Origin: Monodelphis domestica
Lineage: Eukaryota; Chordata; Mammalia; Didelphimorphia; Didelphidae
Reading direction: 5' to 3'
NCBI RefSeq assembly: GCF_027887165.1
Contig: NC_077234.1
Coordinates: forward strand, 246,572,658-246,636,657
DNA length: 64,000 nucleotides
Shown one piece after another: positions 1 to 12,389 of the stretch (positions within the stretch are counted from its first letter, which is position 1; each line of letters begins with the position of its first letter). Both the position numbers and the translations under genes were made by a program. The notes beneath the pieces were generated by a model. That model was not told where the DNA came from, made no database searches, and was given only the letters and a program-made list of their open reading frames with translations.

Positions 1-2584
1 TATTAAAAAGGGAAATAAATATTTCTTTTGTTTGAGCTATGCTAATATATAATTAAATGATGTCATGTATTCTACCTTACAAATTTAGTGTCACATCAAT
101 AAAATTACCACTTTATATAACTTTATATAACTCAATAAAATAACCACAAAATCTATTTGAAGGCATAAAAGGTTTAGAATCTTAAGGTAAGGACTGGAAG
201 AGGGCAGGGGAGGAAAAGTAGAAAGGAAAGAGGGATACTATTTCCAGACCTGAAAATATATTTAAGAGTAGTAATGACTTTTTTAAAAAAACTAGTTGGC
301 ACTATTTTAATATTAGAAAAGTCAATCAGTGGAACAGGATAGATAATTGAGATTGAAAAAAATTGATAAAACTCAGTAGCCTAGTATTTAATAAACCATG
401 AAACTTCAACTCGCAAAGTGATAATGGCCTCAGTGAAGAGCAGTGGACACCATCAGACGAGACACCAACTTTGTGATCATGGGTAAATAATTTAAACTCT
501 ATGAATCCTGGGTTCTTCATCCATAAAATGAGCATAATAATAATAGCATCTACCAACTGACTTTCAGCTGAAACTATCCATATATGTCGTCTTGCCAAAG
601 AAAATGTGAGCTCCTGAAAAAACGGATCGTCTTACTTCTCTATTTGTCTTTCCAATGCAGCACAGTGCTATGTGATGCAGTGCTTTGTTACTTCATTCAT
701 TCCTTTGTAATTTATATATTTTGTGCTTTTGAAAGCATCATTCTGAAAAGAAGTTTCACCAGGCTGCCAAGTGGTTCTGTGGCCCCCAACACTATAAGAA
801 TCTCCAGATTAAAGTGACATTATTTCCTTTATTAAACAACAATTTAATATCTGATCAATGCTATGAGTATAGTTTACCTAGATTTTAGCAAAGTATTGGA
901 TACATTTCCTTAGAGCACCTTTATATAAAACATTTTAATGATATAAACTAGACAGTAGTATAATTTTTTGGACTCGGAATTAGTTGCATATCCAAATGCA
1001 AAGAGTAAGTATTAATAATTTGTTGTCATCTTAAAAAAATAAAAGGTCTCCCATAGAGTGCCAAGGAGATCTTTAATTGATCCCTGGGCTACTTGGTATT
1101 TTATCAATGACTCGTAGCAAGTAAGTAGAGCCAGCATGTTGGACCAAATTCCTTTTGTCAGCATCAAATTCATTGGCCTTCATTTTCAAATGCCTTTTTA
1201 CTGATGAAATTCTATTCCATGATAAATATTGTAAGAGAATTTGCTTGGGCTGGGCGAAACTGGAAGCTCTCTGGCCATGGTTGTTAACCTATTTCCATTT
1301 GCTATCACTCTGTCCCATATGATGCTCACCCATTTCAGCCAATTACACGCTCAGTGAAGACTCATGGCCTTCCTTCTATGGGGTGAAAGAGTTGTCATGG
1401 TAGTTTGGAAACTCGGATTCAAGCTCATAGCCTTATTCCAAAGGTCTTCCGTACCTACAGGAATCCTTCAACACCAATTTGTGTAAGTATCCCACAAAGG
1501 ATAAAGCCAGTGCATCCTTCAGCTCGCTCCTAATTGAGTGGTTTTCTCCAGGGATCCTATGTACCTTGATGTCAGCATTTTATGGCAGCTTCTTCAAAAG
1601 ATTGAAAAATGAAACAACTTTCAGAAAGGGCAGCTGCTGATAGTAGCCTTCAAAGGCACAGAGAGACCTATCTGTGTATTCCCTACTCTCTTCATACTGC
1701 TTGCTGCCAGCCTTCTATTTTCCAAGAATGACCCACTTGGGTCCTTTTCATTTACTTGTAGTGCTTAGAGCTTTGCTGCTCTGCAGATAAAGATGTTGAG
1801 CCTGTTCACAGTTATCTAAGGGAAGCAATGATATTCTGGGTAATATCTCTTTCAGACATTACTTTCAGGATTCATCAAATAAGCTCAATTTTAAGCATGG
1901 TGTGTTTTGTTGCTCAAAGCAGAATCTGGAATAAGTCAAGATTTCACAAACTCAGGCTAGTGGGAAATCATTTAAAACTTTGACATTTTCAGGGACAGAT
2001 GAGAATTCAAGTCACATTTAGTTTGTTTCTGAATCACTCCACCTAACCCTAAGGAAAATAAAGTTAGTTTATAGAGGAAGAATCCTCTGGCATCAAGGGA
2101 GAATTAATAGTTGCTGCATACTCAAGAAAACATATCGAAATAGTAGAAAAAGAACAGGAGAAAACTAGAGGGAAGAGGAATGAAACTGAAGAGAGCTCAA
2201 TGAAAAATAATTACTTTAAGGTCTTGCCTACAACAGAAAGGTGACATGAAAAATTGAGCAACTAAATATGGTGAATATATTCATCACAATTGTACAATTT
2301 CAAGCTAAAGCCAATCACTTTTATTGAAGAATAGTAGGGATCATCTTAACTATCTGCAAACTAGTTCTACTTCTCACCATTTTGATACAACCTTTAGCTG
2401 TAATAAATTTGCAGTAAATTGGTTCCTGTAGGGCAATTAGGCCAAAAAGAGTCTTGATTTCCAATTATTTCCATACACTTGGGCTAACAAACAGGGGTAG
2501 GAAGGGGATTCAAAGGGATCTCCTCACTAAATCTCTACACAGCTCCCTTGCAACTTGCTAAATAAAATTCCAGGGAAGATTTTT
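1..2584. other. unrecognised AT-rich DNA
   Basis: I see no gene or repeat family here that I can name. Open frames are short and have no recognisable motif. The part from about 1,040 to 1,900 is less AT-rich and has no simple repeats, so it is probably single-copy sequence. Its minus strand reads as short protein-like stretches broken by frequent stops, which I do not regard as evidence of a gene. Confidence 0.6.
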
Positions 2585-3120
2585 GGGGACCCCTGCTGGC
2601 AACAAGCGTAGGGGTTTAAAATGAATTATCTAGCCATAATTCAAACAAGAATCTAGACTTAGAAAGTATAAGTGGCAGCAAAAAGAGTTTATTCAAAAGA
2701 CAAATTAAACTGGGTCTAGGGGTTGTTGCTAATCAGATTTCCTGGCATTCTGCGAAAGAAGGAAGCAATAGAGTGGGAAGTATTTTAACTATGATACTTC
2801 CACCGTAGAATGAGTTGACTTGGCCACCCATTTTTTCTATATGTATCCCATTGGTGGTACGGAAATCTGTAGAAGAATGAAAGTACCCCTTTGCATGGGT
2901 GAGGGAAAGTAATATGTTATTATCATATTAATATTATTTTATCATGATCATATTAATATTCATTAATATAAATAAATGTTATTCACTTTGAGCTAATATT
3001 CCCCTGGCTGACCTGGTAAAAGAAGCACATCAGTAGGTGCTCATGAGCAGGGGGTAGTAGCCGATGATGTGTGACTCAAACTTGGGATAGCTTTCAAGTG
3101 ACCTACAAGTGAAAGGGGGT
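2585..3120 (-). mobile_element. possible LTR fossil
   Basis: The composition resembles a minus-strand retroviral LTR. Reading the minus strand, a polyadenylation-like AATAAA lies near 2,690 in an A-rich, C-poor setting, about 100 bp before the low-coordinate edge. An AT-rich insertion-like stretch lies at 2,920-2,990. Termini and target duplications could not be fixed and no second copy occurs in the window, so this is a weak call from composition alone. Confidence 0.25.
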
Positions 3121-3160
3121 CCAATTGTTACATAAAGAATATAATCTTTTTTAACTAAAG

Positions 3161-3301
3161 CCAAACTAAAAATAATTTTTCTATCCTAAAGAGAAATTTT
3201 AATTTGACAATTGAAAGTTGAAAAGTAAATCGTATTGCAAAAAGAGGATTGTTGTCAGTGTCAGTACCAGCATCAACAACCAAGCTGATAGCCTCAAAGT
3301 G
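3161..3301 (+). repeat. 141-bp direct repeat, copy 1
   Basis: This segment recurs almost base for base at 3,505-3,645 in the same orientation, 344 bp downstream. I count one clear substitution plus a one- or two-base difference in a T run near the start. The flanks of the two copies do not match, so the duplicated unit is the 141 bp only. Confidence 0.9.
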
Positions 3302-3504
3302 TTTGTTTTCTCATTCCCTTGACGGTGGAGTGTAATTATGAGAACCAGACAGTAGAAAAATGAAAGATTGGAACAAAGAAAGAAAAGTTGGAGATAAATT
3401 ACTTAAAAGCCAAGGAACATGAGGAAATACTATAGACCAAGTAAGAAATGTAAGTAGAACAAAATCCAAGAAATGCCTGGAGGAAGAAAAGAAATCAAAC
3501 AAAC

Positions 3505-3645
3505 CCAAACTAAAAATATTTTTTCTATCCTAAAGAGAAATTTTAATTTGACAATTGAAAGTTGAAAAATAAATCGTATTGCAAAAAGAGGATTGTTGTC
3601 AGTGTCAGTACCAGCATCAACAACCAAGCTGATAGCCTCAAAGTG
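3505..3645 (+). repeat. 141-bp direct repeat, copy 2
   Basis: Second copy of the segment at 3,161-3,301, with 203 bp of unrelated sequence between the two. It runs directly into the likely L1 5' fragment that follows, so the repeated segment may belong to that L1 5' region and have been duplicated locally. Confidence 0.9.
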
Positions 3646-4200
3646 CAACAGACACATGCCAGAAACAATTATAGACCGAAAGATTCTATATGGAAAGGCA
3701 GCAAGAACAGAAGGTTCCTGAGAGAAAGGTCCACAATTACTGAAAAGTGCCAGAATGAACAGAAATCTGAGGTTGGAGATCAGGAAACCTCATGCCATGC
3801 TCACACCAGGATACTGCAGGTGCAGAGGTTCTGAAGTCCCCAGCACTCATGCTTGACCCCTCTGAAGAGCCAGTGTCTTGAACATGGGGTTTTCAGGGGA
3901 GGGATTAAACACAAGAAGTGGAAGTAGCACAAGAAGTCAAGGGACCTGGGCTGAAATCAAACCAGGTCCTCTACTCCACACAAAAGTTCAGCAGGAGATA
4001 GAACTTGGTCCTATAACAAAGCCCCAATTTAGTAACTAATTCTGGAGAAATGAATTAACCAAAGGAGACTCTGACCAATATAAAATATTCTTACAAAAAT
4101 AAATATCTACCAAAAGGAGAAAACAAACAGGTCAAGGAGGTGAAGGAAATATAGATGATATAAAGACAAAAGATATCAAGTAACACATTTTTAAAAGAAA
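3646..4200 (+). mobile_element. LINE-1 5' region fragment
   Basis: The wording resembles the untranslated leader and ORF1 start of marsupial L1: a GC-richer block followed by a purine-rich stretch with repeated AAAG and GACAAAG words (about 4,090-4,190). The style matches the leader of the HAL1 element at 28,900-29,740 read on the minus strand, though base-level similarity is weak. No ORF1 can be followed downstream. What would be decisive is an alignment to opossum L1 consensus sequences. Confidence 0.4.
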
Positions 4201-6601
4201 AATTGTATTATTGAAACCAAACTCAAAGACAAAGCTGATATTTTGGGAGGATTTTAAGTATCTAAATTGTTTAATTATTTAGCCCATGTAAACCTACCTA
4301 GTCTGTTTTTAGTAATATTGATGGATTACTTTGAAATGGAATGAAATTTGATAATGGGTAGGATTAAGGTAATTCCTTACCTGAATATGGATTAGGTTAT
4401 AAAATAATAAACTATAACTTTATTAGATTTAATTGATCTTGTTTCAATGAATAAAAAATACAGATATCATGCTGACATGAAAATTTCAAAAAACTACATT
4501 CAGAATAAAGTTTCTTTACTGAGATGGGAAATGTATTAAATTTTAAAATATAAAACATCTGTATCTCAATTATGAGATATGTCAGTATATCATATCATGT
4601 ATATATAATATATGCACAGCTTCCATTTATATTGTTGCAAACTAATGGCTGTTCATCACAAACATCATTTCATGTCGCACATCCATTCCTTCACACACAT
4701 TTTCTACCATAGATGAAATTTACTTCCTCCTCTCATCTACTTCCAGAATCCCTCACTTCCCTCAAATCACAAATCAGATGCCAATTAAATGAAACCTCTG
4801 ACTCCCACTCTCCCATGCCATTAATGGTCTTTCCATGTTTTTAATTACTTTTTGTATATCTAACCGTCTGAGGGCATTCATGAGCAAGGATAGGTACTGA
4901 TGGCATGACTGTGTTGTTATGGCAGAAACTGTAGGCAGTTGTGTTTATGTATAATCTAAGCTATCTTTTGACTGCTATGTCTTTCTTGCTCCTAGCTCCA
5001 CCTCCTCTGCCATTGCAGGTTGATTATTTTGGTTTTTATATCAAGTTTACCTTTTACATCTCAATGCAGAGGGAAAGCCTTATGTTACCTTCACAGAAAT
5101 GACCTGTTTCTTCAAAGTACTTTATTTCTATCTTGTGGGCTCCATTGCAAGAAGAAATCAAGAGATAGCTTGCTCTCAGGTACTTTAGCAAGCCAATAGA
5201 AATAGGAAACACTTCTAACTCATTGTCTCACCTGTAACCCATAGGTTCAGGTCAGGAAACCCAAATATGTCCTTTACAAAACAGGAATTGTCTCTTCTCC
5301 TTTCTTTCCTTCTTTCTTTCTTTTTCTTTCTTATATTTTTATCTCATTATTAAGTAAAAGCAATTAGCAGCTGAGGAGATTTGCTGATCAAAAAATGTAT
5401 CACATTTAGTGGATTCAAGATAAAAATGGGAATTTTAGAAAAAGACTCAAGTTTCTTAAACCAAACCCTACCCTTCCTTCTCCAATCCCTCTCTCCTTGC
5501 CTTTAAAACAACCAGCAGTGATAAAGGGAAGCCGGAAGGTTAAAGGGAATGGATGAACCCCAAGGTGGACACAGAAGAATAGAGGATTAGAAAAGGATCT
5601 CACTGTTTCTCCTAGTGCAACCCTCATCCAATCTGTGAGTCACACAGACCATTCCCATTGTCAGGATCCTCATTCTATCTCCATGACTGCTCAGCCCCAA
5701 TCCAGCCCTATCTTGGAACTCTTGGCATTTACTCCAAATGGCTATTTTTGGCCATCTGTTCTCCATGGCTCCTCCTTAAAATGTCTACCTACTTCTTCAC
5801 ATAAGCTTATCCAATCTCAAGGTCAGAAACATGGGCAGACTTTGGGAATCTAGCTGCTCAGTCCCTTCCTCCAAGTCTCTCTCCCCCATGACCATGGCCA
5901 AAAGCAACTTGCATTCCTCCCCAGAGCAGAATTTTACAGTCACCTTATAAAGTCAGTTGTAGTACATTTGGCAGGTGCCAATGTACAACACAAACATCAA
6001 AATAAATATGAACACAGCAGCAGAAGGATCGAAGGTGATTATCTTGGGATGTGATTCACAGGAAATAGGCATCAGCAGAGAATTCAAGACAGTGTAATTC
6101 AAAATATTACTTGAGGTTGATTATGTCACATAAACATATCACAATAGCATATATGTATCTATTGTATGCAAGCAAATAAAAATAGTAAAAATAAAAACTA
6201 GAAATACAATATTAATAGATTTCCAAGAAAATGGAATATATATAAACATATATACAAATAAAGGAATAGCTATACAATATAGGATTAACTATATATAGTA
6301 CATGATCAAAAATATAAACTGCAAAATAATAAAGAGCAGCATAACTCAGAACCTGCAGTAATTAACACATATGCCCATCAGCATATACATTTTCATGTAA
6401 AGCACACATTATATGGGGAAATAATATTAATATTTATAAATATTAATAACATAAATATTTCTAAATATTATTAATAACCACTTTTCCAATTTCACCTGCA
6501 ACATCATAGGTTTATTTGGTCACAAGTCAGGTGACTAAATCTCTTGTGGCTACTGATCAACCAATTTACCCCTAACTCTGAGCTGGCTAAAGGAAAATGG
6601 A
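4201..6601. other. no recognisable gene or element
   Basis: Mostly AT-rich DNA. A short TTTC-type pyrimidine tract lies at about 5,300-5,335. A stretch at 4,735-4,860 has weak L2 3'-end wording and is not called separately. AT-rich low-complexity patches occur at 6,220-6,310 and 6,420-6,480. The remainder looks single-copy. Confidence 0.55.
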
Positions 6602-6874
6602 GGGGGCAGCTGGGTAGCTCAGTGGATTGAGAACCAGACCTAGAGATGGGAGGTCCTAGGTTCAAATCTGACCTCAGACACTTCCCAGCTGTGTGACTCT
6701 AGACAAGTCACTTAACCCCCATTGCCTAGCCCTTACCACTCTTCTGCCTTGGAACCAATACACAGTATTGAGTCCATGATGGAAGGTAAGGGTTTCTTGG
6801 ATGGATGGATGGATGGATGGATGGTTGGATGAGTAGATGAATGAATAAACAAACAAATAAATGAATGAATAAAT
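6602..6874 (+). mobile_element. SINE1 (tRNA-derived, opossum type) with expanded tail
   Basis: Near full-length tRNA-derived SINE. An A-box-like TAGCTCAGTGGATT lies near 6,615 and a B-box-like GGTTCAAATC near 6,659. The body ends near 6,795 in the diagnostic GGAAGGTAAGGG. The usual A-rich tail has become a GGAT repeat (6,799-6,830) followed by AAAT/GAAT words. A 9-bp target duplication, GAAAATGGA, flanks the insert at 6,593-6,601 and 6,875-6,883, which fits L1-machinery retroposition and fairly recent insertion. Confidence 0.92.
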
Positions 6875-7493
6875 GAAAATGGACCGGTCCTAAACCTGAA
6901 ATTGCAGAAATCAGTATTTCTAGGTTCTGTGGATTATCCCTGTAACTGAGGAGCCTCTTCATTTGAAGTTCTAAACAAGAAAAGTCACTTCTAGATTTGG
7001 TCCTCTCTCAGTAAAGAGGGTTAACCTCAGCAAAGCAAGTGACTTACAACAGTCAGTATCTTCTCTCTGAGACATCTCTTCCTTAATTATTATCTGTGTC
7101 AGACAGCCTTTATTCAATTGGGCTTTCCACTTAGAGTCTGCTGAGGAAAATGTCCATTATTTGTCTCTACCAGTTCAGAGTTCAACTAACTCTCAAATGC
7201 AATAAGTGACTATCATGAGTTGTCTTTATGAGCCTTAATACATCCTGGATCTATTTTTTAACAGAAAAAATGTTTGGTCTCTCAGCAACTTGGTTTGGAG
7301 TAACTTTCCCTCAGTCTTCTAACGTCGATGCACCTTGAACACCAAGTTTTCTCAGAGGTGTGAAAACGAACTGAGAAATCATAGTGTCAATAGTTTATGT
7401 CAGAGGTTTCTGGTGCTGAAAGTGTGGGCTGGTTAATATACTTCCTTCAACTTTTCCATCAGTTGAAAAATGGGCCATTTGTAAGTTTTGGGT
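6875..7493. other. no recognisable gene or element
   Basis: Apart from the right-hand target duplication of the preceding SINE, this stretch holds ordinary AT-rich sequence without an open frame or repeat family that I can name. Confidence 0.5.
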
Positions 7494-7580
7494 GTACTCC
7501 CCATTTTCAGAGCACAAGCAGGTATGGTGTGAAGACTAGCATTATTCCTAGAAATGTATACATGTCCTCGAAATGCCACA
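7494..7580 (+). repeat. inverted repeat, left arm
   Basis: This arm is the diverged reverse complement of 7,859-7,938. Shared words include GGAATAATGCTA, ACATGTATACA and ATGTGGCATTTC when both are read in the same sense. Identity looks like roughly 80 percent. Similarity stops at both edges, which suggests two copies of one short unnamed repeat in opposite orientation. Confidence 0.8.
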
Positions 7581-7858
7581 TTGTTGACTCTCCTGAGATC
7601 TCAATGTTCCTAACATGTTCTGAAGTGTTCAATTGGAATGCTCTGACTATATGAATCTTGAGGAATGGAAAAATATTGTCTGTATTCCCTAACATAACAC
7701 TTCCTTGAGTAGCTTATTCTGAAAGGCTCTTCTAGGGCAAGAAGGATCCTATCAAAGAACTAATTCCTTGAAAAATACAATATTTTATCAACCATTGAAA
7801 AGCTTTATGGTTCCACTGTAGAGCTCACTTGCTCTCTCGCTCTCTCAAAAAAATATTA

Positions 7859-7938
7859 TGTGGCATTTCTAGTACATGTATACAACTCTAGGAATAATGC
7901 TACAGTCTTTACACCATATTTGTTTCTATATGTACTCC
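7859..7938 (-). repeat. inverted repeat, right arm
   Basis: Partner of the arm at 7,494-7,580, with about 278 bp between them. Because of the inversion, both arms encode the short string YGVKT on opposite strands, in small frames that are otherwise unremarkable. A short L2/MIR-like 3' tail (GGCATATAGTAAGCACTAAA) follows at about 7,958-7,978. Confidence 0.8.
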
Positions 7939-9228
7939 CATCAGTTAGTTTAATATTTGGCATATAGTAAGCACTAAATAAAAGTGTTTTTGCTCGACAA
8001 GTCAGTGTATGCTCATACAAATCTGGTAAAATGATCAGTCCCAAACAAAATATGACACATTCTGGTTATCTCCTCCCAGAGATTTTTTAAATGCCCAATT
8101 CCAAGGGTTTGCAGATGCTTATTTTCTTCCAAAAGGTGGCATCATTTGGTAGCACTTTAATTTGATATCCTAAAAACTTGGACTCACATTTTTCTGATAT
8201 GAACAACTTTGAAACTTACACTCATTTCATCTTGCTTAGACATAGCCTGGCATCCTTGAATGATAAAATCTGTTCCTAAGTTCAATGTCTTTTCTTAGTC
8301 TGTGGGTGCAAAAGTAATAATGTATAGCTATTGTGAGCACAGTGGGCTGAGCAGCTGCAACTGCTTCCAGCTACCGTGCATGGCACACTCCACTGGAAAA
8401 CTCCAACTTCGGCCATTGTCTCCACAGAAAAGTGCTTTCTTGCAAATTAAATGAATCCCTAACCATTGCCTCTTTATTTCTTGATCTATATTATTTCTTG
8501 AAGTTCTTTATTAGCCATCTACTCTCACTGCCATTCATCTACAAATAAGTGAGGCAAAGAAGAAGGATTCACATATGCTTAGTATGCTTTCTGATGGAAC
8601 CCAAAGTTTTTAATGCCCTTCCATTTAATGATATCTCAACTGCCTGGACATAATATTAATCCTTCAATCATGATCAATAATTAGTTAATAAAAAGACAAC
8701 TACATTTAATATATTCACATAGCCTTGTCAAAATTCAAATGTAATATGCAACAGGTAGCAGTACTGAAACAAGTACTTCACATATGTATGTAAGCCAATT
8801 TGTGGTAGGGGGAGAAGATGATGGAAGACCAATTTGGAAAAAAAAAACTTAAAGATAAAACTAAACATAAAACAAGAACAATTTTCAAAACAAATAAAAC
8901 AGAGGAAAAATACCTGGAAACTACAAATCAATAATGTGCTCAAACTGGGGGGAAAAAAAAAGAGAAGAAAACAAATTCCTCCAAACCAGGTATACTTGGT
9001 ATTACTACCAAATAAGCCTGCTTAAAATCAAATTGAATTCGGAGGCATACCTCCCTCATCTAAAACTTCTTTTGATGGCTTCCTCCTTTTTGATTCCTAC
9101 AAATCCCTTCAACCTCAAGATCAAGTCAGTGCTGGATGTGGGAAGCTAGACAACTGTTGGACAAAAAAAATCTTCTTCCCTAAATCTATCTGTTCCTATG
9201 GAAATGGTTAAAAGCAAGTTGGGGGGGG
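7939..9228. other. no recognisable gene
   Basis: Apart from the short L2/MIR-like tail near 7,960, I recognise nothing. A purine-rich patch at 8,830-8,970 gives lysine-rich small frames on the plus strand that look like composition artefacts. Confidence 0.5.
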
Positions 9229-9418
9229 AGGGGCCTGCTATACGTAGCTCAGAGGATTGAGAAGCAGATTCAGAGAAAGAAGGTCCTGGTTTCATTCTGG
9301 CCTCAGACTTTTCCTAGCTGTGTGGCCCTGGGCAAGTCACTTACCCATCATTGCCTAGCCATTATGGCTCTTCTGCCTTAAATGTAATTCAAAAGAGAAA
9401 GTAAGGGGTCTTTTTTAA
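9229..9418 (+). mobile_element. SINE1, old copy
   Basis: Diverged plus-strand SINE1. The A-box region reads TAGCTCAGAGGATTGAG (near 9,247), the B box is degraded (CTGGTTTCATTC), and the core has AGCTGTGTGGCCCTGGGCAAGT. The 3' end keeps AAAGTAAGGGGT near 9,400. It is noticeably older than the copy at 6,602, and no target duplication is clear. Confidence 0.85.
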
Positions 9419-9434
9419 TTGTATATATACTTAG

Positions 9435-9575
9435 TTCTTCCTTATAAACTGTACATATTGCATACCTCTCCAAACCAAAATTAGATGTAAGTTCCTTGAG
9501 GGCAATATTCTTTAAGGAATATTGTTGTCCTCATAGTGTCTCATATACAGTGAACATTCAAAAATGTTTGTGGAT
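9435..9575 (+). mobile_element. L2 LINE 3' end
   Basis: The element's 3' end keeps the characteristic word series: a GTAAGTTCCTTGAGGGCA-type segment (about 9,488-9,505) followed by a run toward the terminus resembling ACATTCAAAAATGTTTGTGG. Only the untranslated tail is present, so nothing coding remains. Confidence 0.6.
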
Positions 9576-9894
9576 TTGAATATTTTGGATATGTACATAT
9601 GTATGTAGTTATACATACACAATGAATTGTAAAAGTAGCTGCTATTGGTATATTTTCATAAAAAGTTTCCCTTAAAATATATCTGCAATTCATTTATTTT
9701 TCCAATAAAGGAGATTTTTCTCACTCAAAATATGCAGACTTCCATGTTCCAATAGTTTTCTTTCTTACTCGAACAATACAAAAGCATTGAAAAGCACAGC
9801 AAAACTGAAAAATGATAGACCACATATTTGTATGACAGTCATAATCCAATATATGTATTTATGTCCACCTTATGAGAGAGCAAGGCTTTCATTC

Positions 9895-10010
9895 TGATTC
9901 TGCCACTAATTGGCTGTGATGATATACAAGACGTTTTTCCCCTTCCAGGACTTACTTATCCCTCTGTAAAATGAAAGGGCTGGCCTAGATAATCTCTAAA
10001 TGATTATGCT
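9895..10010 (+). mobile_element. MIR-like marsupial SINE fragment
   Basis: Short fragment with the order typical of MIR3-like marsupial SINEs: TCTGCCACTAATTGGCTGTG, then CCTCTGTAAAATGAAAGGGC, then GGCCTAGATAATCTCTAA. The 5' tRNA-like part is not visible. Confidence 0.55.
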
Positions 10011-10019
10011 AACCACAAG

Positions 10020-12377
10020 AAGGAAGTCCAAAACCAATTTAGTCCGCCTGACCTTATTTGTGCCACCCACTACTGCAGCTCAGGGATCACGGATCCCAGA
10101 TTCAGAGCTAAGAGAATGATCAAAGGCCATTCCCTCTAACCTGGGCATTTACAGACCTTAGTCACACTCACGAGAGCAATTATTGCAAAACACAATTGAG
10201 TAGCAGCACCTCATTCCCTTCTCCCCCAAGAAACACTTCCGTAGGAGAAAGCATCTCATCAGGCCAATTCTATGGCAAGAAAGAACCTGCTAGTCTTCTC
10301 CGGGCTTATCGTCCCCTTACTGGGTATTAGAGGGCATCTGGAAAACTTTGGAAGTGCCTGTGTTCAATTTACACTAGACACTGCAGTGGCTCAAAGCCTT
10401 GGTTTAAAAAAAAAAAAAAATCCAAGAAACCAGACAAAGTTAGAAATTGAATCCAGCACATCCCATTCACGGCATGAAGTGCTCACTCTATAGACGATTC
10501 TTCTGATAGCTCCTAAGCACAAAGATTCTTACACAGAACAGTTGCTCATCATACATCCCACTGCGGGCTGCATACTTGGCTGCTTCAGTTTATTTGTTGT
10601 TGTTGCTGTTGTCGTTGTTCTAGCAAAACAAAGACACAGCTGGTGATGAATACACATGGTGTGTGCGAGAAACCATCCGCCACCCTCCTTCCCCCATCTG
10701 TTTCCAGGGCTCCAGCTTCTGTGTACCTGCCCATCCCGGCACTGTGAAATGATCCTCATTTCAGGGAAAAGGACAGAGCAGGATACAACAACTTTCCCAA
10801 CAGCTGGGAATACTTCATGGCTCTTGTATTCTCTCCCCGACGTAACCTCTCCCTCCCTGCTGGGGAGCCTGGGTGAGAAAGAAAGATCACCAGGATGTGG
10901 CCAGATCAGAAAATCATTCTGAAAGCATCCCAGGGCTGGGAAACAAGCTGGGAGACTGGGATTCCTGAAGTGCAAAAGCAAAGGAACGCCATTCTCCTTT
11001 GCTAATGGAATTAGCTAAGCAGTTACAAGAGATGCTAGGGAAGCCCTCCCCGTTTACAGACGCGGGTTTGTAGAGCCATATGCCATGCGTGCGTGTGTAC
11101 TACTTGTGTGTTTGGGCATTACACGTGATGTGCCCACGTGTGGAAATGCCCTTGTGCACTAATCTCAGACGGAAGTGTCTAAGAGTGGTTTCTTGGTGAG
11201 GGAAAACTTTATTTTGGGCTTTTTTCCTCCAAAGAACACTAATTTCTTCCCATTCTTTAGTGGCTCTCGGAACTCATTCACGTGAACACTTAATTGCTCC
11301 AGAGATTCAGATTTCAGCCCTACACGTCTTCTTACAACTTTTAGCTTATAAATGCTCCACATAGCACTCAAAGTGCTAGAGACCTTCTTCTAAATCTCTA
11401 GATACTCCGAGGATATCAATGGCAGACAGAGCTAAAGAAAGTAGTTCAGCATGTGGGGGGGAAAAGGAAAATGTAATATCTGAAACTATCAGACCATACA
11501 ACACAAGATCTGAGCAAAAATAGGGTGAATTAAGGCAACTCGGATAATTCAGTTCCCGAATTCATCTTTCTCTCTAAAAAAGGAGAATATGGGAAACAAA
11601 GGATGCAGATGATTGCAGCTTCTTTTCTAGATAATCTAGTAAAGTTGTAATTTGGAATTTTAGTGACTGGGAAGGGAAACACAAACTAGCAAAGTCATTG
11701 TAGGCAGAGCAGCTGTTTAACAACTGACTGGAGAAGTATATATAACACGATTTTCAGTTTAGTCAGCAATAATAATTTCTCCATCACTTTCTTAAGTCTA
11801 GACAACCAACAAAACAAGCTCTGATTTATGGCATGTGTATGTGTTACATAATTGTAAGGAGTGCAGGAACAGTAGATTTGGGGAGGTTGGGGGATAGTTA
11901 GCTCAAAGTATAATTAGCTGGAATTCTCTCTTTGGGTTTGGTGGGCTAGATGTCACGGGGGGCCAATAAGATATTAATTTTTCTATTTCTATTAATCACT
12001 CCATTACACTCCCCAAAGACCAAACCTTTAGAATCTGGAGGTAGCTTTTGTTTGTTTTTGTTTTTTAGTAGATTCTGCTTTAATCCAGGTGTGACTCCCT
12101 CTGGGTGAGATGAGTTGGGGCTGAGGCTCACTTCCTCTCTAACTCTCCAAAGAGGAGGACAGTGACAGTAGTAGAACTAGATGTCCTAAAGAAGATTATA
12201 TTCTTTACCTTTTCTTGGTTGGGAGTAGAAATGCCTGACTACTAACTAGTCTTCTTTGCTCCCCAAAAGAAATTTGTTGCAAATGAGAATTCTATTGTGG
12301 GATCATTTTTAATGTTTTTTTGTTTGTTTGATCATTAAAGTCATTCCAACTTTAGGGTATGTATGTGTGTATTTTGC
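10020..12377. other. single-copy, relatively GC-rich stretch
   Basis: No family recognised. From about 10,020 to 11,160 the sequence is richer in G+C and keeps more CpG than its surroundings. It contains a 150-residue minus-strand frame (10,529-10,981) with no recognisable domain and a low-complexity threonine run from a GTT repeat near 10,595. I consider that frame a chance opening. The stretch could be a regulatory or conserved noncoding segment, but nothing here proves that. Confidence 0.45.
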
Positions 12378-12389
12378 GGGGGGGGGGGG
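12378..12389 (+). repeat. poly-G run (12)
   Basis: Uninterrupted run of 12 G directly before the tail of a minus-strand SINE1. Confidence 0.9.

Noticed and set aside
1040-1900. Protein-like stretches on the minus strand, suggestive of a processed pseudogene.
   Set aside because: The open pieces are under about 50 residues between stops and I could not tie them to any known protein, so chance is not excluded.
10529-10981. A 150-residue minus-strand open frame.
   Set aside because: No recognisable domain, a low-complexity Thr run from a GTT repeat, no clear exon or promoter context. Frames of this length occur by chance in a GC-richer pocket.
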